From Pseudomonas sp. 7SR1 (GTDB taxonomy: Bacteria; Pseudomonadota; Gammaproteobacteria; Pseudomonadales; Pseudomonadaceae): 64,000 nucleotides of DNA. The notes below the pieces were generated by a model that worked only from the letters and a program-made list of their open reading frames with translations, ran no database searches and had not been told where the DNA came from. A program made the position numbers and the translations under genes. Below are positions 10,145-17,018 of the stretch, piece by piece. The stretch lies in contig NZ_LT707064.1 in assembly GCF_900156465.1 (NCBI RefSeq), positions 3,425,001 through 3,489,000 of the forward strand, written 5' to 3'. Each line of letters starts with the position of its first letter. The stretch's first letter is position 1.

Positions 10145-10366
10145 TTTATCGGTCGCTGCAAAATCAGCGACCGGGCTTGGTCGCCCGGGTTTAGAATGGC
10201 GCACAATGCCGCGCGAGCGGCTGCCTGCTTTATGGCCGGCTGTGCGTGGGAGGGCTTCGGGCCCTGCCGGGTTTCCATTCCCTGGTCGACCAACCTGCGC
10301 ACAGTTCGCCACCCCTCTGCTTGGTCGCGGAATGGCGAACTCCACTTTTGAATGGAGCTTTATGTC
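10145..10366 (+). ncRNA. Structured 5' leader of the DUF6124 gene, copy 1
   Basis: The leader shares architecture with that of the second DUF6124 gene (61612-61840). In order it has a hairpin CGGTCGCTG/CAGCGACCG (10150-10173), a segment CTTGGTCG (10176-10183), an outer stem GGCCGGCTGTGCG (10234-10246) with CGCACAGTTCGCC (10298-10310), an inner AGGGC-TTCGG-GCCCT hairpin, and CGACCAA (10287-10293), which is complementary to TTGGTCG far upstream. The pairs are conserved in the other copy while the bases differ. It is a probable cis-acting regulatory RNA; ligand or partner unknown. Confidence 0.6.
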
Positions 10367-10747
10367 ATGGTCAAGATCACCCCCAACCCCCCACGCGCCG
10401 AAAACCTCTCTTCCTACACCACCCTCGATTCAAGAAAACTCCGCGAAGCGGCCGACCGGGCGCTGAATATCCATCTGTCCACCCCGACGCCAGCCAAGCC
10501 CGACACCCAGGACGGCCGCGTCTTTTCGGTGGTTCCAGGCATCAACACCGAATCGGTCCTGACCAGCCTCAGCGAAACCCTGGCCTCGGCCAATGCCATG
10601 GTCAGCGACCTGGCGTTCGAGCTGGAGGGCTCTCGGCGGCATGTGGCGCTGGGCATTCAGCAATTGATCGAACTGGGTGCATTGCTGGCCGACCGAGCGC
10701 TGGATGACATCGAATTGGCTGAGCCAACAAGCCAGTTGGCGCCGTAG
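10367..10747 (+). CDS. DUF6124 family protein, copy 1
   Basis: Encodes 126 residues that begin VKITPNPP and contain ADRALNIHL, SLSETLASANAMVSDLAFELEGSRRHVALGIQQLIELG. This is the DUF6124 family of small Pseudomonas proteins of unknown function. No signal or membrane segment is seen; the C-terminal half is likely helical. ATG 10367 has GGAG 8 bases upstream. A paralog on the other strand at 61285-61611 has the same C-terminal core and a related leader RNA. Confidence 0.82.
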   Translation: MVKITPNPPRAENLSSYTTLDSRKLREAADRALNIHLSTPTPAKPDTQDGRVFSVVPGINTESVLTSLSETLASANAMVSDLAFELEGSRRHVALGIQQLIELGALLADRALDDIELAEPTSQLAP

Positions 10748-10770
10748 TCTTGTGACAAAGGGGCTTGATC

Positions 10771-10800
10771 TGTGGCGAGGGGATGAATCCCCTCGCCACA
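10771..10800. repeat. REP palindrome, family A
   Basis: TGTGGCGAGGGG/CCCCTCGCCACA stem between the DUF6124 gene and the convergent GH15 gene. Confidence 0.9.
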
Positions 10801-10833
10801 GTGTGTTCACTTTGAAAGTGCTGGCGACCTCGC

Positions 10834-12657
10834 TCACGGCTGCCAGTGGTGCTTCTCGCCGCTCAACTGGCGATCCAGGAAACTGGCCGCGCTGATCAGC
10901 GCCAGGTGGCTCAGGGCCTGGGGTGTGTTGCCCAGGTGATAGCCATGGCTGTCGAACTCCTCGGCGTACAGCCCCAGCGGGTTGGCGTAGCGCAGCAGTT
11001 GTTCGAATTCCAGCTGGGCTTTTTCCAGGCGGCCGGCGCGGGCCAGGCATTCGACGTACCAGAACGAGCACGCGACGAATGAACCTTCGCTGCCGCTGAG
11101 ACCGTCGATCGGCTGGTCGTCGTTGCGGTAGCGATACACCATGCCATCGCGCACCAGGTGTTTTTCGATGGCGTCCAGGGTGGCGAGCCAGCGCGGATCG
11201 CGGGCGCTGACGAAACGCACCAGTGGCATCAGCAGCATTGAACCATCGACCGCCGTGCTGCCCAGGCGCTGGACGAAATGCTGGCGTTCGTCGTCCCAGA
11301 AATGCGTCCAGATGTCCTGGTAGATGGCTTGGCGAGTCTCGTCCCAGCGGCTGAACGGCGCAGGCAGGGAACGCTTGACCGCCAGGCGGATGCCGCGGTC
11401 GACGGCCACCCAGCACATCAGCCGCGAGTGCAGGAAATGCTGCTTGTCGCCGCGCATCTCCCAGATGCCTACGTCCTTTTCCTGCCAGATGCTGCACACC
11501 TGGTCGATCACGTCGACGGTGTGTTTCCAACCTTCATGGGAAATGGCCTCGCCGTATTTGTTGACCAGGTACACCGCATCCATCAGCTCGCCAAAGATAT
11601 CCAATTGCACTTGCTGGTAGGCGAGGTTGCCAATGCGCACCGGTTGCGCCTGGCCGAAGCCGCTCAGCTGCGGCAGTTCACTTTCCGGCAGTTCCTGCCG
11701 GCCGTCGAGGCCGTAGAGGATGTTGAGTTTGGTCGGCTGCTCGCAGCAGTCGCTGACCCGGTTTCGCAGGAAACGCATGTAGGCATTGGCTTCTTCGACG
11801 AAGCCCAGGCGCATGAACGCATAGACCGTGAACGAGGCGTCGCGGATCCAGGTGTAACGGTAATCCCAATTGCGCTCGCCGCCCCGGCTTTCCGGCAGCC
11901 CGAAAGTGGCGGCGGCCAGGATGGCGCCATGTTTGCGCGAGGTCAGCAACTTGAGGGTGAGGGCCGAGCGGTTGACCATCTCCCGCCAGCGCCCTCGATA
12001 GTTGGATTGGCCGATCCAGCTGCGCCAGAACGCCAGGGTCCGTTCCAGGCACAGTGCGCTGACGTCGTCGGTGAGCCTGGGGTCGTCGATGCCCCCCAGC
12101 AGGAATTCGGCGCTCTGGCCTTCCTGCAGGGTGAACCCGGCCACCGCTGCGTTGCCATCCAGGGCCATGGCCTGGTCCGAACACAGGCGCAGGCTCGGTT
12201 GTCCCGGCGCCTCGAAACAGATATGGGGGCCGTCCTGGCGTGCCTCGGTGGCGGCCCGGGCATAGTCGTGGCGCACCGCGCAGCGCATGCGAAACGTCGC
12301 GCGGCCCACCGCCATATGGACCTTGCGCATCAGCACCGGCAGATCGTCTTCGCTGTCTGCGATGGGCAGCACGTCGGTGATCTCCACCACCACGCCGTCG
12401 CTCAGCCAACGGGTCTGCAGCACATTGGTGTCGGGCAGGTAGATCTGTTGTCGACGCGCCTGGGGCAGGTCTGGAGCGAGCTGGAAGATGCCGGCCTGGG
12501 GCGTGTCCAGCAGCGAGCAGAAGATCGACGGGCTGTCGAATTCCGGCCAACAGAAAAAATCGACGCTGCCTCGGTCATTGACCAGCGCGGCGGTGCGCAT
12601 GTCGCCGATGATGCCGTGATTCTCGATGGGGCTCTGGGGTTCGTCATGCTCAGCCAT
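10834..12657 (-). CDS. Glycoside hydrolase family 15 protein
   Basis: Encodes 607 residues. The N-terminal beta-sandwich (1-220, starting IENHGIIGDMRTAALVNDRGSVDFFCWP) is the bacterial trehalase/glucoamylase-type domain, followed by an (alpha/alpha)6 barrel with the signature NWDYRYTWIRDASF near 280. Candidate catalytic acids are Glu in GIWEMRGDKQHF and Glu in SGSEGSFVACSFW. GH15 members cleave alpha-glucosidic bonds (glucoamylase, trehalase); the exact sugar is not evident. No signal peptide, so cytoplasmic. ATG 12657 lies inside the end of the upstream SDR gene (8-base overlap), indicating translational coupling; GTG 12663 is an alternative start. Confidence 0.88.
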   Translation of the reverse strand: MAEHDEPQSPIENHGIIGDMRTAALVNDRGSVDFFCWPEFDSPSIFCSLLDTPQAGIFQLAPDLPQARRQQIYLPDTNVLQTRWLSDGVVVEITDVLPIADSEDDLPVLMRKVHMAVGRATFRMRCAVRHDYARAATEARQDGPHICFEAPGQPSLRLCSDQAMALDGNAAVAGFTLQEGQSAEFLLGGIDDPRLTDDVSALCLERTLAFWRSWIGQSNYRGRWREMVNRSALTLKLLTSRKHGAILAAATFGLPESRGGERNWDYRYTWIRDASFTVYAFMRLGFVEEANAYMRFLRNRVSDCCEQPTKLNILYGLDGRQELPESELPQLSGFGQAQPVRIGNLAYQQVQLDIFGELMDAVYLVNKYGEAISHEGWKHTVDVIDQVCSIWQEKDVGIWEMRGDKQHFLHSRLMCWVAVDRGIRLAVKRSLPAPFSRWDETRQAIYQDIWTHFWDDERQHFVQRLGSTAVDGSMLLMPLVRFVSARDPRWLATLDAIEKHLVRDGMVYRYRNDDQPIDGLSGSEGSFVACSFWYVECLARAGRLEKAQLEFEQLLRYANPLGLYAEEFDSHGYHLGNTPQALSHLALISAASFLDRQLSGEKHHWQP

Positions 12658-13450
12658 TGTCACGGAACCCCGGATAAAGGCTCATCCCGCCATCGATGAA
12701 CAATGTGGTACCCACCACGTAATCGGACAGGTCCGACGCCAGCCAGACCACCGCGTTGGCCACGTCGTCCACTTCGCCGACGCGTCCATAGGGAATCAGC
12801 TCCAGCAGCCTTTGCTCCTGTTCACCCTCGGTGGCTTCACGGTTGATGGCCGTGCGGATGGCGCCGGGAGCAATGCCGTTGATGCGGATGCGCTGGTGGC
12901 TGGTTTCCTGGGCCAGGGTCTGCATCAATTGATCGATGCCGCCCTTGGAGGCTGCGTAATTGACGTGCCCGGCCCAGGGGATGCGCTGATGCACCGAACT
13001 CATGTGGATAATCTTGCCGGCGGCGCGGGATACGCCCTGGCGAATGCCCTGGCGGTTGAAAATCCTCAGGGCGGCGCGGGCGCAGAGGAACTGGCCGGTG
13101 AGGTTGACACCGATCACGGTGTTCCAGTCCTCAAGGCTCATGTCGACGGCGGCGGCATCTTTCTGCAGGCCGGAATTGGCGACCAGGATGTCCAGGGCAC
13201 CGAACGTCTCCAGGGCCTGGGCGAACAGCCGTTCGACCTGGTCCTCTTTCGCCACGTCGGCGCCGAGGGCGATGGCACGACCGCCGCTGTCGTTGATTTC
13301 CTCGGCCAGTTCCCTGGCCGGTCCCGCACTGGAATGATAATTGAGCACCACGGCGGCACCGGCCGCCGCCAAGGCCCTGGCCGAACCTGCGCCGATGCCG
13401 GAGCTGGCGCCGGTGACGAGGGCGACTTGTCGGGCGAGAGATATCTGCAT
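12650..13450 (-). CDS. SDR, glucose 1-dehydrogenase-like
   Basis: Encodes 266 residues with [15 protein letters not shown] near 14, a catalytic Ser (HMSSVHQ) and YAASK, and the C-terminal IDGGM typical of the glucose 1-dehydrogenase subgroup of SDRs. An AAGGTG site precedes ATG 13450. It overlaps the GH15 gene downstream, so sugar release and oxidation may be linked; the sugar substrate is inferred from this context only. Confidence 0.85.
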   Translation of the reverse strand: MQISLARQVALVTGASSGIGAGSARALAAAGAAVVLNYHSSAGPARELAEEINDSGGRAIALGADVAKEDQVERLFAQALETFGALDILVANSGLQKDAAAVDMSLEDWNTVIGVNLTGQFLCARAALRIFNRQGIRQGVSRAAGKIIHMSSVHQRIPWAGHVNYAASKGGIDQLMQTLAQETSHQRIRINGIAPGAIRTAINREATEGEQEQRLLELIPYGRVGEVDDVANAVVWLASDLSDYVVGTTLFIDGGMSLYPGFRDNG

Positions 13451-13564
13451 GGTCTAGCACCTTGAAGTGAGGGCCTTACCTGCTGACTGACGGGAGGAGT
13501 GCAGAGTTCACTTGGGTGAAGCGATCTTCACGATGACGTGAAACACTGATGAACGGAAGAATGG

Positions 13565-13697
13565 GTGGCGAGGGGATCTATTCCCGCTGGGCTTGCGAAG
13601 CGGCCCTAAAACCAGCCAACTCGGTGTATCAGCAAGAGTCGGATTGGAGATCCTGGGGCTGCTAGGCAGCCCAACGGGGATAAATCCCCTCGCCACA
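13565..13697. repeat. REP family A composite (two half-elements)
   Basis: GTGGCGAGGGGAT at the left and ATCCCCTCGCCACA at the right form arms separated by about 105 bases; the spacer contains further short inverted stretches (GGGCTGCTAGGCAGCCC). It fills most of the 268-base gap between the SDR and JmjC genes. Confidence 0.75.
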
Positions 13698-13718
13698 GGA
13701 CGGTGTTCAACTTCGGCC

Positions 13719-14861
13719 TTACCAGCCCCTTCCGGAGTTCACCCAGAAGTTCACCGACAGTGAGGTAGACACCGACTCCACCTGGTGGAACCAGCCCTCG
13801 GGCAGGAACAGCAGGTCCCCGGCCTCCAGGGTGATCCGCATGAACGTCACGTCCCGGGCGGCGGGAAAACGTTGGTAGTCTGGCGCATCCGGGTTGAAGT
13901 CACAGCCGTCCAGGCCGCCCTGGGGAGCCGTCGACCAGGTGCCCAGGGCCTCGCGATGGTGGGGGGCGGCGAGGATGAAGCGCTTGCGACCCCAGACCTG
14001 GGCGAACAGGTTGTCGGTGTCGTCCCGGTGCAGGGGCGTCAGGGTGCCCTTGGGGCCGATCCAGATGCGCGGCGGGATGAACAGCGACGAATCGAAGTAG
14101 GGCGGGTACTTGATCTGCTCCATCAGTTGCGCCGGCAGGATGTTGTTGCCCATGTAGGCCGGCGGTTCGCCGTCGGCGCTCCTGGGGGCCGGGTTGTCCA
14201 GGGAGGCAATGAAATCGGCCATGGAGGTGGAGCGAAAGTCCCGTTCGGTGGAAAAGGTTTTCTTCACGTAGTCGCCGTGGCGGGTGATGCCTTGCAGCTC
14301 GGCGAAGTGCACCAGGGACTCTTCGCGGCTGAGCTTGAACAGCGGCCAGTCCCGCAACGCATCGCTGATGACCACCGGGATGCCGTGGGGCAGGTAGCGC
14401 GACTGGAACTCCTGCACCGACAGATCGCTGCGCGGGCGCCGCTCCACGGTGCGTTGGGTGGGCAGGCTGGCGGTGAGTTTTTCGCTGAAGCGCGGTGGGG
14501 TGGGGTAGCGCTTGTTCATGTCGACTTTTTCTACCACGCCACCCCCATGCCGGGCATGGTCGATGATCTGCGGCAGCAGGGTCGCCAGGCCCATGTTGCC
14601 GCCGATCTTCAGGCGGCCGCTGGCGAACAGCTCCTCGACATTGGCCATGCCGGCCATGATCCCGAGGAAGTCTTTTTCCGCGACCTCGATGGTCACGTCG
14701 GGACTGGCGTGGTGGCCGGCCTGGGTGCGACTGCTGGCCTTGACCTCGGACCAGTACGCCTGATGAGGCCCGAACACGAATTGGAAAACGCCTTCGATAC
14801 CAACGGCGCCGGCATTGGCGAACAGTTTGCCCAGGATGGTTTGCAGGTCCACGGCGGTCAC
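13719..14861 (-). CDS. SCP2 domain fused to a cupin_8/JmjC oxygenase
   Basis: Encodes 380 residues. Residues 1-115 look like a sterol carrier protein-2 lipid-binding domain (VTIEVAEKDFLGIMAGMANVEELFASGRLKIGG). Residues about 135-378 are a cupin_8 JmjC-type Fe(II)/2-oxoglutarate oxygenase with metal ligands H278, D280 (PLHRDDTDN) and H359 (GWFHQVES). Such enzymes hydroxylate proteins or small molecules, and the SCP2 domain suggests a hydrophobic or acyl substrate. The start is a GTG (14861, or GTG 14852) with only a weak ribosome site. It stands near the pyoverdine genes, but no known pyoverdine step requires it. Confidence 0.8.
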   Translation of the reverse strand: MTAVDLQTILGKLFANAGAVGIEGVFQFVFGPHQAYWSEVKASSRTQAGHHASPDVTIEVAEKDFLGIMAGMANVEELFASGRLKIGGNMGLATLLPQIIDHARHGGGVVEKVDMNKRYPTPPRFSEKLTASLPTQRTVERRPRSDLSVQEFQSRYLPHGIPVVISDALRDWPLFKLSREESLVHFAELQGITRHGDYVKKTFSTERDFRSTSMADFIASLDNPAPRSADGEPPAYMGNNILPAQLMEQIKYPPYFDSSLFIPPRIWIGPKGTLTPLHRDDTDNLFAQVWGRKRFILAAPHHREALGTWSTAPQGGLDGCDFNPDAPDYQRFPAARDVTFMRITLEAGDLLFLPEGWFHQVESVSTSLSVNFWVNSGRGW

Positions 14862-14933
14862 TCTTGTGGGTTTTGGTCTTGGCAGGTAACGAGGGGCCGG
14901 AACAGAAATTTAGCCCCTCACCGCCGACCAGCG

Positions 14934-14967
14934 CCCAGGGCTTTGTACTTTTCGTACAAGCCCTGGT
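14934..14967. repeat. Palindrome related to the 15803-15938 element ends
   Basis: CAGGGCTTTGTAC and GTACAAGCCCTG flank a TTTTC loop. The right arm CTTTTCGTACAAGCCCTGG closely resembles the end CTTTTCGTACAGAGCCTGG of the larger element on the far side of tam. It may be a collapsed copy, or a terminator behind tam. Confidence 0.6.
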
Positions 14968-15010
14968 GGCCCGTATGGTTCATTTGTCTGCGGGAATCAG
15001 CCACACGGTT

Positions 15011-15781
15011 TTAACGCGTGGCAACCATGAACACCCGGGGGAACGGCAGCAGCACCGTGCCATCTTCCAGGGCGGGGTAGGCCTGTTCGATCGCCTTCAG
15101 GTATTGCTCCAGGTATCGGGCGCGCTGGGCTTCGTCCAGGGGATCGAGAAACGGCCGCAAGCCACTGCCCTTGAACCATTCCACCACCCCGGCGGCACCG
15201 CCGGCCAACGGATGGTGGTAGGTGGTGCGCCACACATCGACACGGGCGCAGTGGGGCTTGAGGATCGAGTAGTAGGTGCTGGCGTCTTCCACCTCGGTAC
15301 GGGTATCGGCCGCCCCGGCCAGTTGGCTGGCCCAGGGGCCGCTGGCGGCGATTTCGCGCATCAGGCGGTGGGATGGCTGGTGCAGGGTATCGGGCATCTG
15401 GACCGCCAGGCTGCCTCCGGGCGCCAGTTTGTCCACCAGCGCGGGGAGCAGGCGGGCATGGTCGGGCAGCCATTGCAGCACGGCATTGGCGAAGATCACG
15501 TCGAACGGCCCGGGCTCCTGCCATTGACCGATGTCCGCCACTTCGAACGCCACGTCGGGCAAGCGTTGGCGAGCGGCGGCGATCATGTCGGCGGAACTGT
15601 CCAGGCCCCGCACCGTCGCGCCGTCGAACTGCTGCACCAGCAGTTCGGTGGAATTGCCGGGGCCGCATCCCAGGTCGATCACCGAGCGGGGCGCCATGCT
15701 CGCGATGGCGGCCAGCAGGTCTCGGGCCGGACGGGTGCGTTCCTGTTCGAAGGTGACATATTGCTTGGCGGACCAGCTCAT
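15011..15781 (-). CDS. tam: Trans-aconitate 2-methyltransferase
   Basis: Encodes 256 residues (E. coli Tam has 252). The N-terminus MSWSAKQYVTFEQERTRPARDLL is characteristic, SAM motif I is VIDLGCGPGN near 34, and FANAVLQWLPDH near 96 is also conserved. Tam methylates trans-aconitate, an inhibitor formed from cis-aconitate, using S-adenosylmethionine in the cytoplasm. ATG 15781 has AAGGAG 8 bases upstream; the frame extends further but without a start signal. Related palindromes lie on both sides of the gene. Confidence 0.88.
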   Translation of the reverse strand: MSWSAKQYVTFEQERTRPARDLLAAIASMAPRSVIDLGCGPGNSTELLVQQFDGATVRGLDSSADMIAAARQRLPDVAFEVADIGQWQEPGPFDVIFANAVLQWLPDHARLLPALVDKLAPGGSLAVQMPDTLHQPSHRLMREIAASGPWASQLAGAADTRTEVEDASTYYSILKPHCARVDVWRTTYHHPLAGGAAGVVEWFKGSGLRPFLDPLDEAQRARYLEQYLKAIEQAYPALEDGTVLLPFPRVFMVATR

Positions 15782-15802
15782 GACGGGCTCCTTTTCGGTG
15801 GG

Positions 15803-15938
15803 CCAGGCTCTGTACGAAAGTTTTGAGACGAGGTCAGGCAAGGCGAAAGCAGCCGGGCAAGCGCAGAATGCATGAGCATTGCGAGGTTGTTCTCAACGCA
15901 GCCTGAACGAGTATCAAGGCTTTTCGTACAGAGCCTGG
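15803..15938. mobile_element. MITE-like element with 17-bp terminal inverted repeats
   Basis: The ends CCAGGCTCTGTACGAAA and TTTCGTACAGAGCCTGG are perfect 17-bp inverted repeats bounding about 136 bases without coding capacity. It lies between tam and the pvdG-like gene. No transposase and no clear target duplication is seen; extended inner homology (TTGATAC against TTGAGAC) supports true ends of a nonautonomous element. Confidence 0.65.
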
Positions 15939-16000
15939 ACAGGATGCCCGCCAGTATAAGGGCAGCCGATAGTAAGATGGCGCGTCGACGGTGCATTCGA

Positions 16001-16025
16001 CTAATTCATTGCCTTGCCACTTCGT
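16001..16025 (+). promoter_or_regulatory. PvdS-type iron-starvation box, near match
   Basis: CTAATT-N16-CGT (TAATT 16002-16006, CGT 16023-16025) differs by one base from the TAAAT-N16-CGT consensus recognised by the PvdS sigma factor. It is 36 bases before the GTG of the thioesterase gene and resembles the box before pvdI. Confidence 0.6.
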
Positions 16026-16060
16026 TATCTTCCATACACCACCGCTCGGAGAAAACCGCT

Positions 16061-16795
16061 GTGACCCAACTGACCTTGCTGTGCCTGCCTTACTCGGGCG
16101 CCAGCGCGATGGTTTACAACCGCTGGCGACGCAAGTTGCCCCAGTGGCTGCAGGTGCGGCCGGTGGAGCTGCCGGGGCGCGGGGCGCGTTTCGACGAGCC
16201 GTTGCACACCGACATGGGCCCGTTGGCGCTGCAACTGGCGCGGGAACTGCTGCCGACGCTCCAGGCGCCCTACGCCTTGTTCGGTCACAGCCTGGGGGCG
16301 CTGCTGGCTTGTGAAATCGCCCACGCCTTGCGTGAGCTGGGCTGCGCCGAGCCGGTGGCGCTGTTTGCCTCGGGCACTGCCGCGCCAACGATGCGGGCCG
16401 ATTACGATCGTGGTTTCGCCGAGCCGAAAACCGATGCCGAGCTGATCGAGCAACTGCGCACCCTCAACGGCACCAGCGAAGAGGTGTTGGCCAACGAAGA
16501 GCTGATGGCGCTGACGTTGCCGGTCCTGCGCGCGGACTTCCTCATGTGCGGGCATTTCCAGCCCAGGATCCGGCCGCCCCTCAACTGCCCGGTGCATGTG
16601 CTGGGAGGCACCACGGACAAAGCCAATACCGAACAACTGATCGGCTGGCGCCGGGAAACCTCGGGCAGTTTTTCGGTGGACATGCTGGCCGGCGGTCACT
16701 TCTTCATCCACGAACACGAGGCCCGGGTGCTGCGGCTGATCAAGGATCAGTTGAGCGTGCATCACCGGCGCCATGGCCTGGCGATCAGCGCCTGA
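16061..16795 (+). CDS. pvdG: Type II thioesterase, PvdG-like
   Basis: Encodes 244 residues with an alpha/beta hydrolase fold of external NRPS thioesterases: LLCLPYSGASAMVYNRW near 6, PVELPGRGARF near 36, the nucleophile Ser in FGHSLGALL near 78 and the catalytic His in AGGHFFIHEH near 213. These enzymes clear misprimed or stalled carrier domains. Start GTG 16061 is chosen for the GGAG site and family N-terminus (MTQLTLLCLPYSG); the frame runs upstream through the inverted-repeat element. Lying just before the NRPS genes and behind a PvdS-type box, it is assigned as the pyoverdine thioesterase. Confidence 0.88.
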   Translation: MTQLTLLCLPYSGASAMVYNRWRRKLPQWLQVRPVELPGRGARFDEPLHTDMGPLALQLARELLPTLQAPYALFGHSLGALLACEIAHALRELGCAEPVALFASGTAAPTMRADYDRGFAEPKTDAELIEQLRTLNGTSEEVLANEELMALTLPVLRADFLMCGHFQPRIRPPLNCPVHVLGGTTDKANTEQLIGWRRETSGSFSVDMLAGGHFFIHEHEARVLRLIKDQLSVHHRRHGLAISA

Positions 16796-16820
16796 CGCGC
16801 TGATGCACCCATAACCTGCT

Positions 16821-16884
16821 GTGTGGCGAGGGGATTTTCCCGCGGGGCTGCGCAGGCCCGCAGGAATCAATCCCCTCGCCACAC
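16821..16884. repeat. REP family A, extended hairpin
   Basis: GTGTGGCGAGGGGATT and the complement AATCCCCTCGCCACAC form arms around a GC-rich inner hairpin (CGGGGCTGCGCAGGCCCGC). It lies between the thioesterase gene and the NRPS promoter. Confidence 0.85.
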
Positions 16885-16938
16885 TGTGGGCGGTCTATTG
16901 CACGTCGGGATGCTCTTCCTGACACAAATTCTCAAACG

Positions 16939-16962
16939 CTAATTTTTCCGGTCTGCATTCGT
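16939..16962 (+). promoter_or_regulatory. PvdS-type iron-starvation box upstream of the NRPS operon
   Basis: CTAATTTTTCCGG..CATTCGT places CTAAT and CGT 16 bases apart (one mismatch to TAAAT-N16-CGT). It is 57 bases before the ATG of the first NRPS gene and should drive all three co-directional synthetase genes under iron limitation. Confidence 0.6.
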
Positions 16963-17018
16963 TTTATAGGGACGACTTGCCTTTGTGCCTTGTGCCCACT
17001 GATTCCGGATACCCAGAA

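Noticed and set aside
15803..15938. Insertion sequence
   Set aside because: Inverted repeats are present, but the 136 bases are too short for a transposase; called a MITE-like element only.
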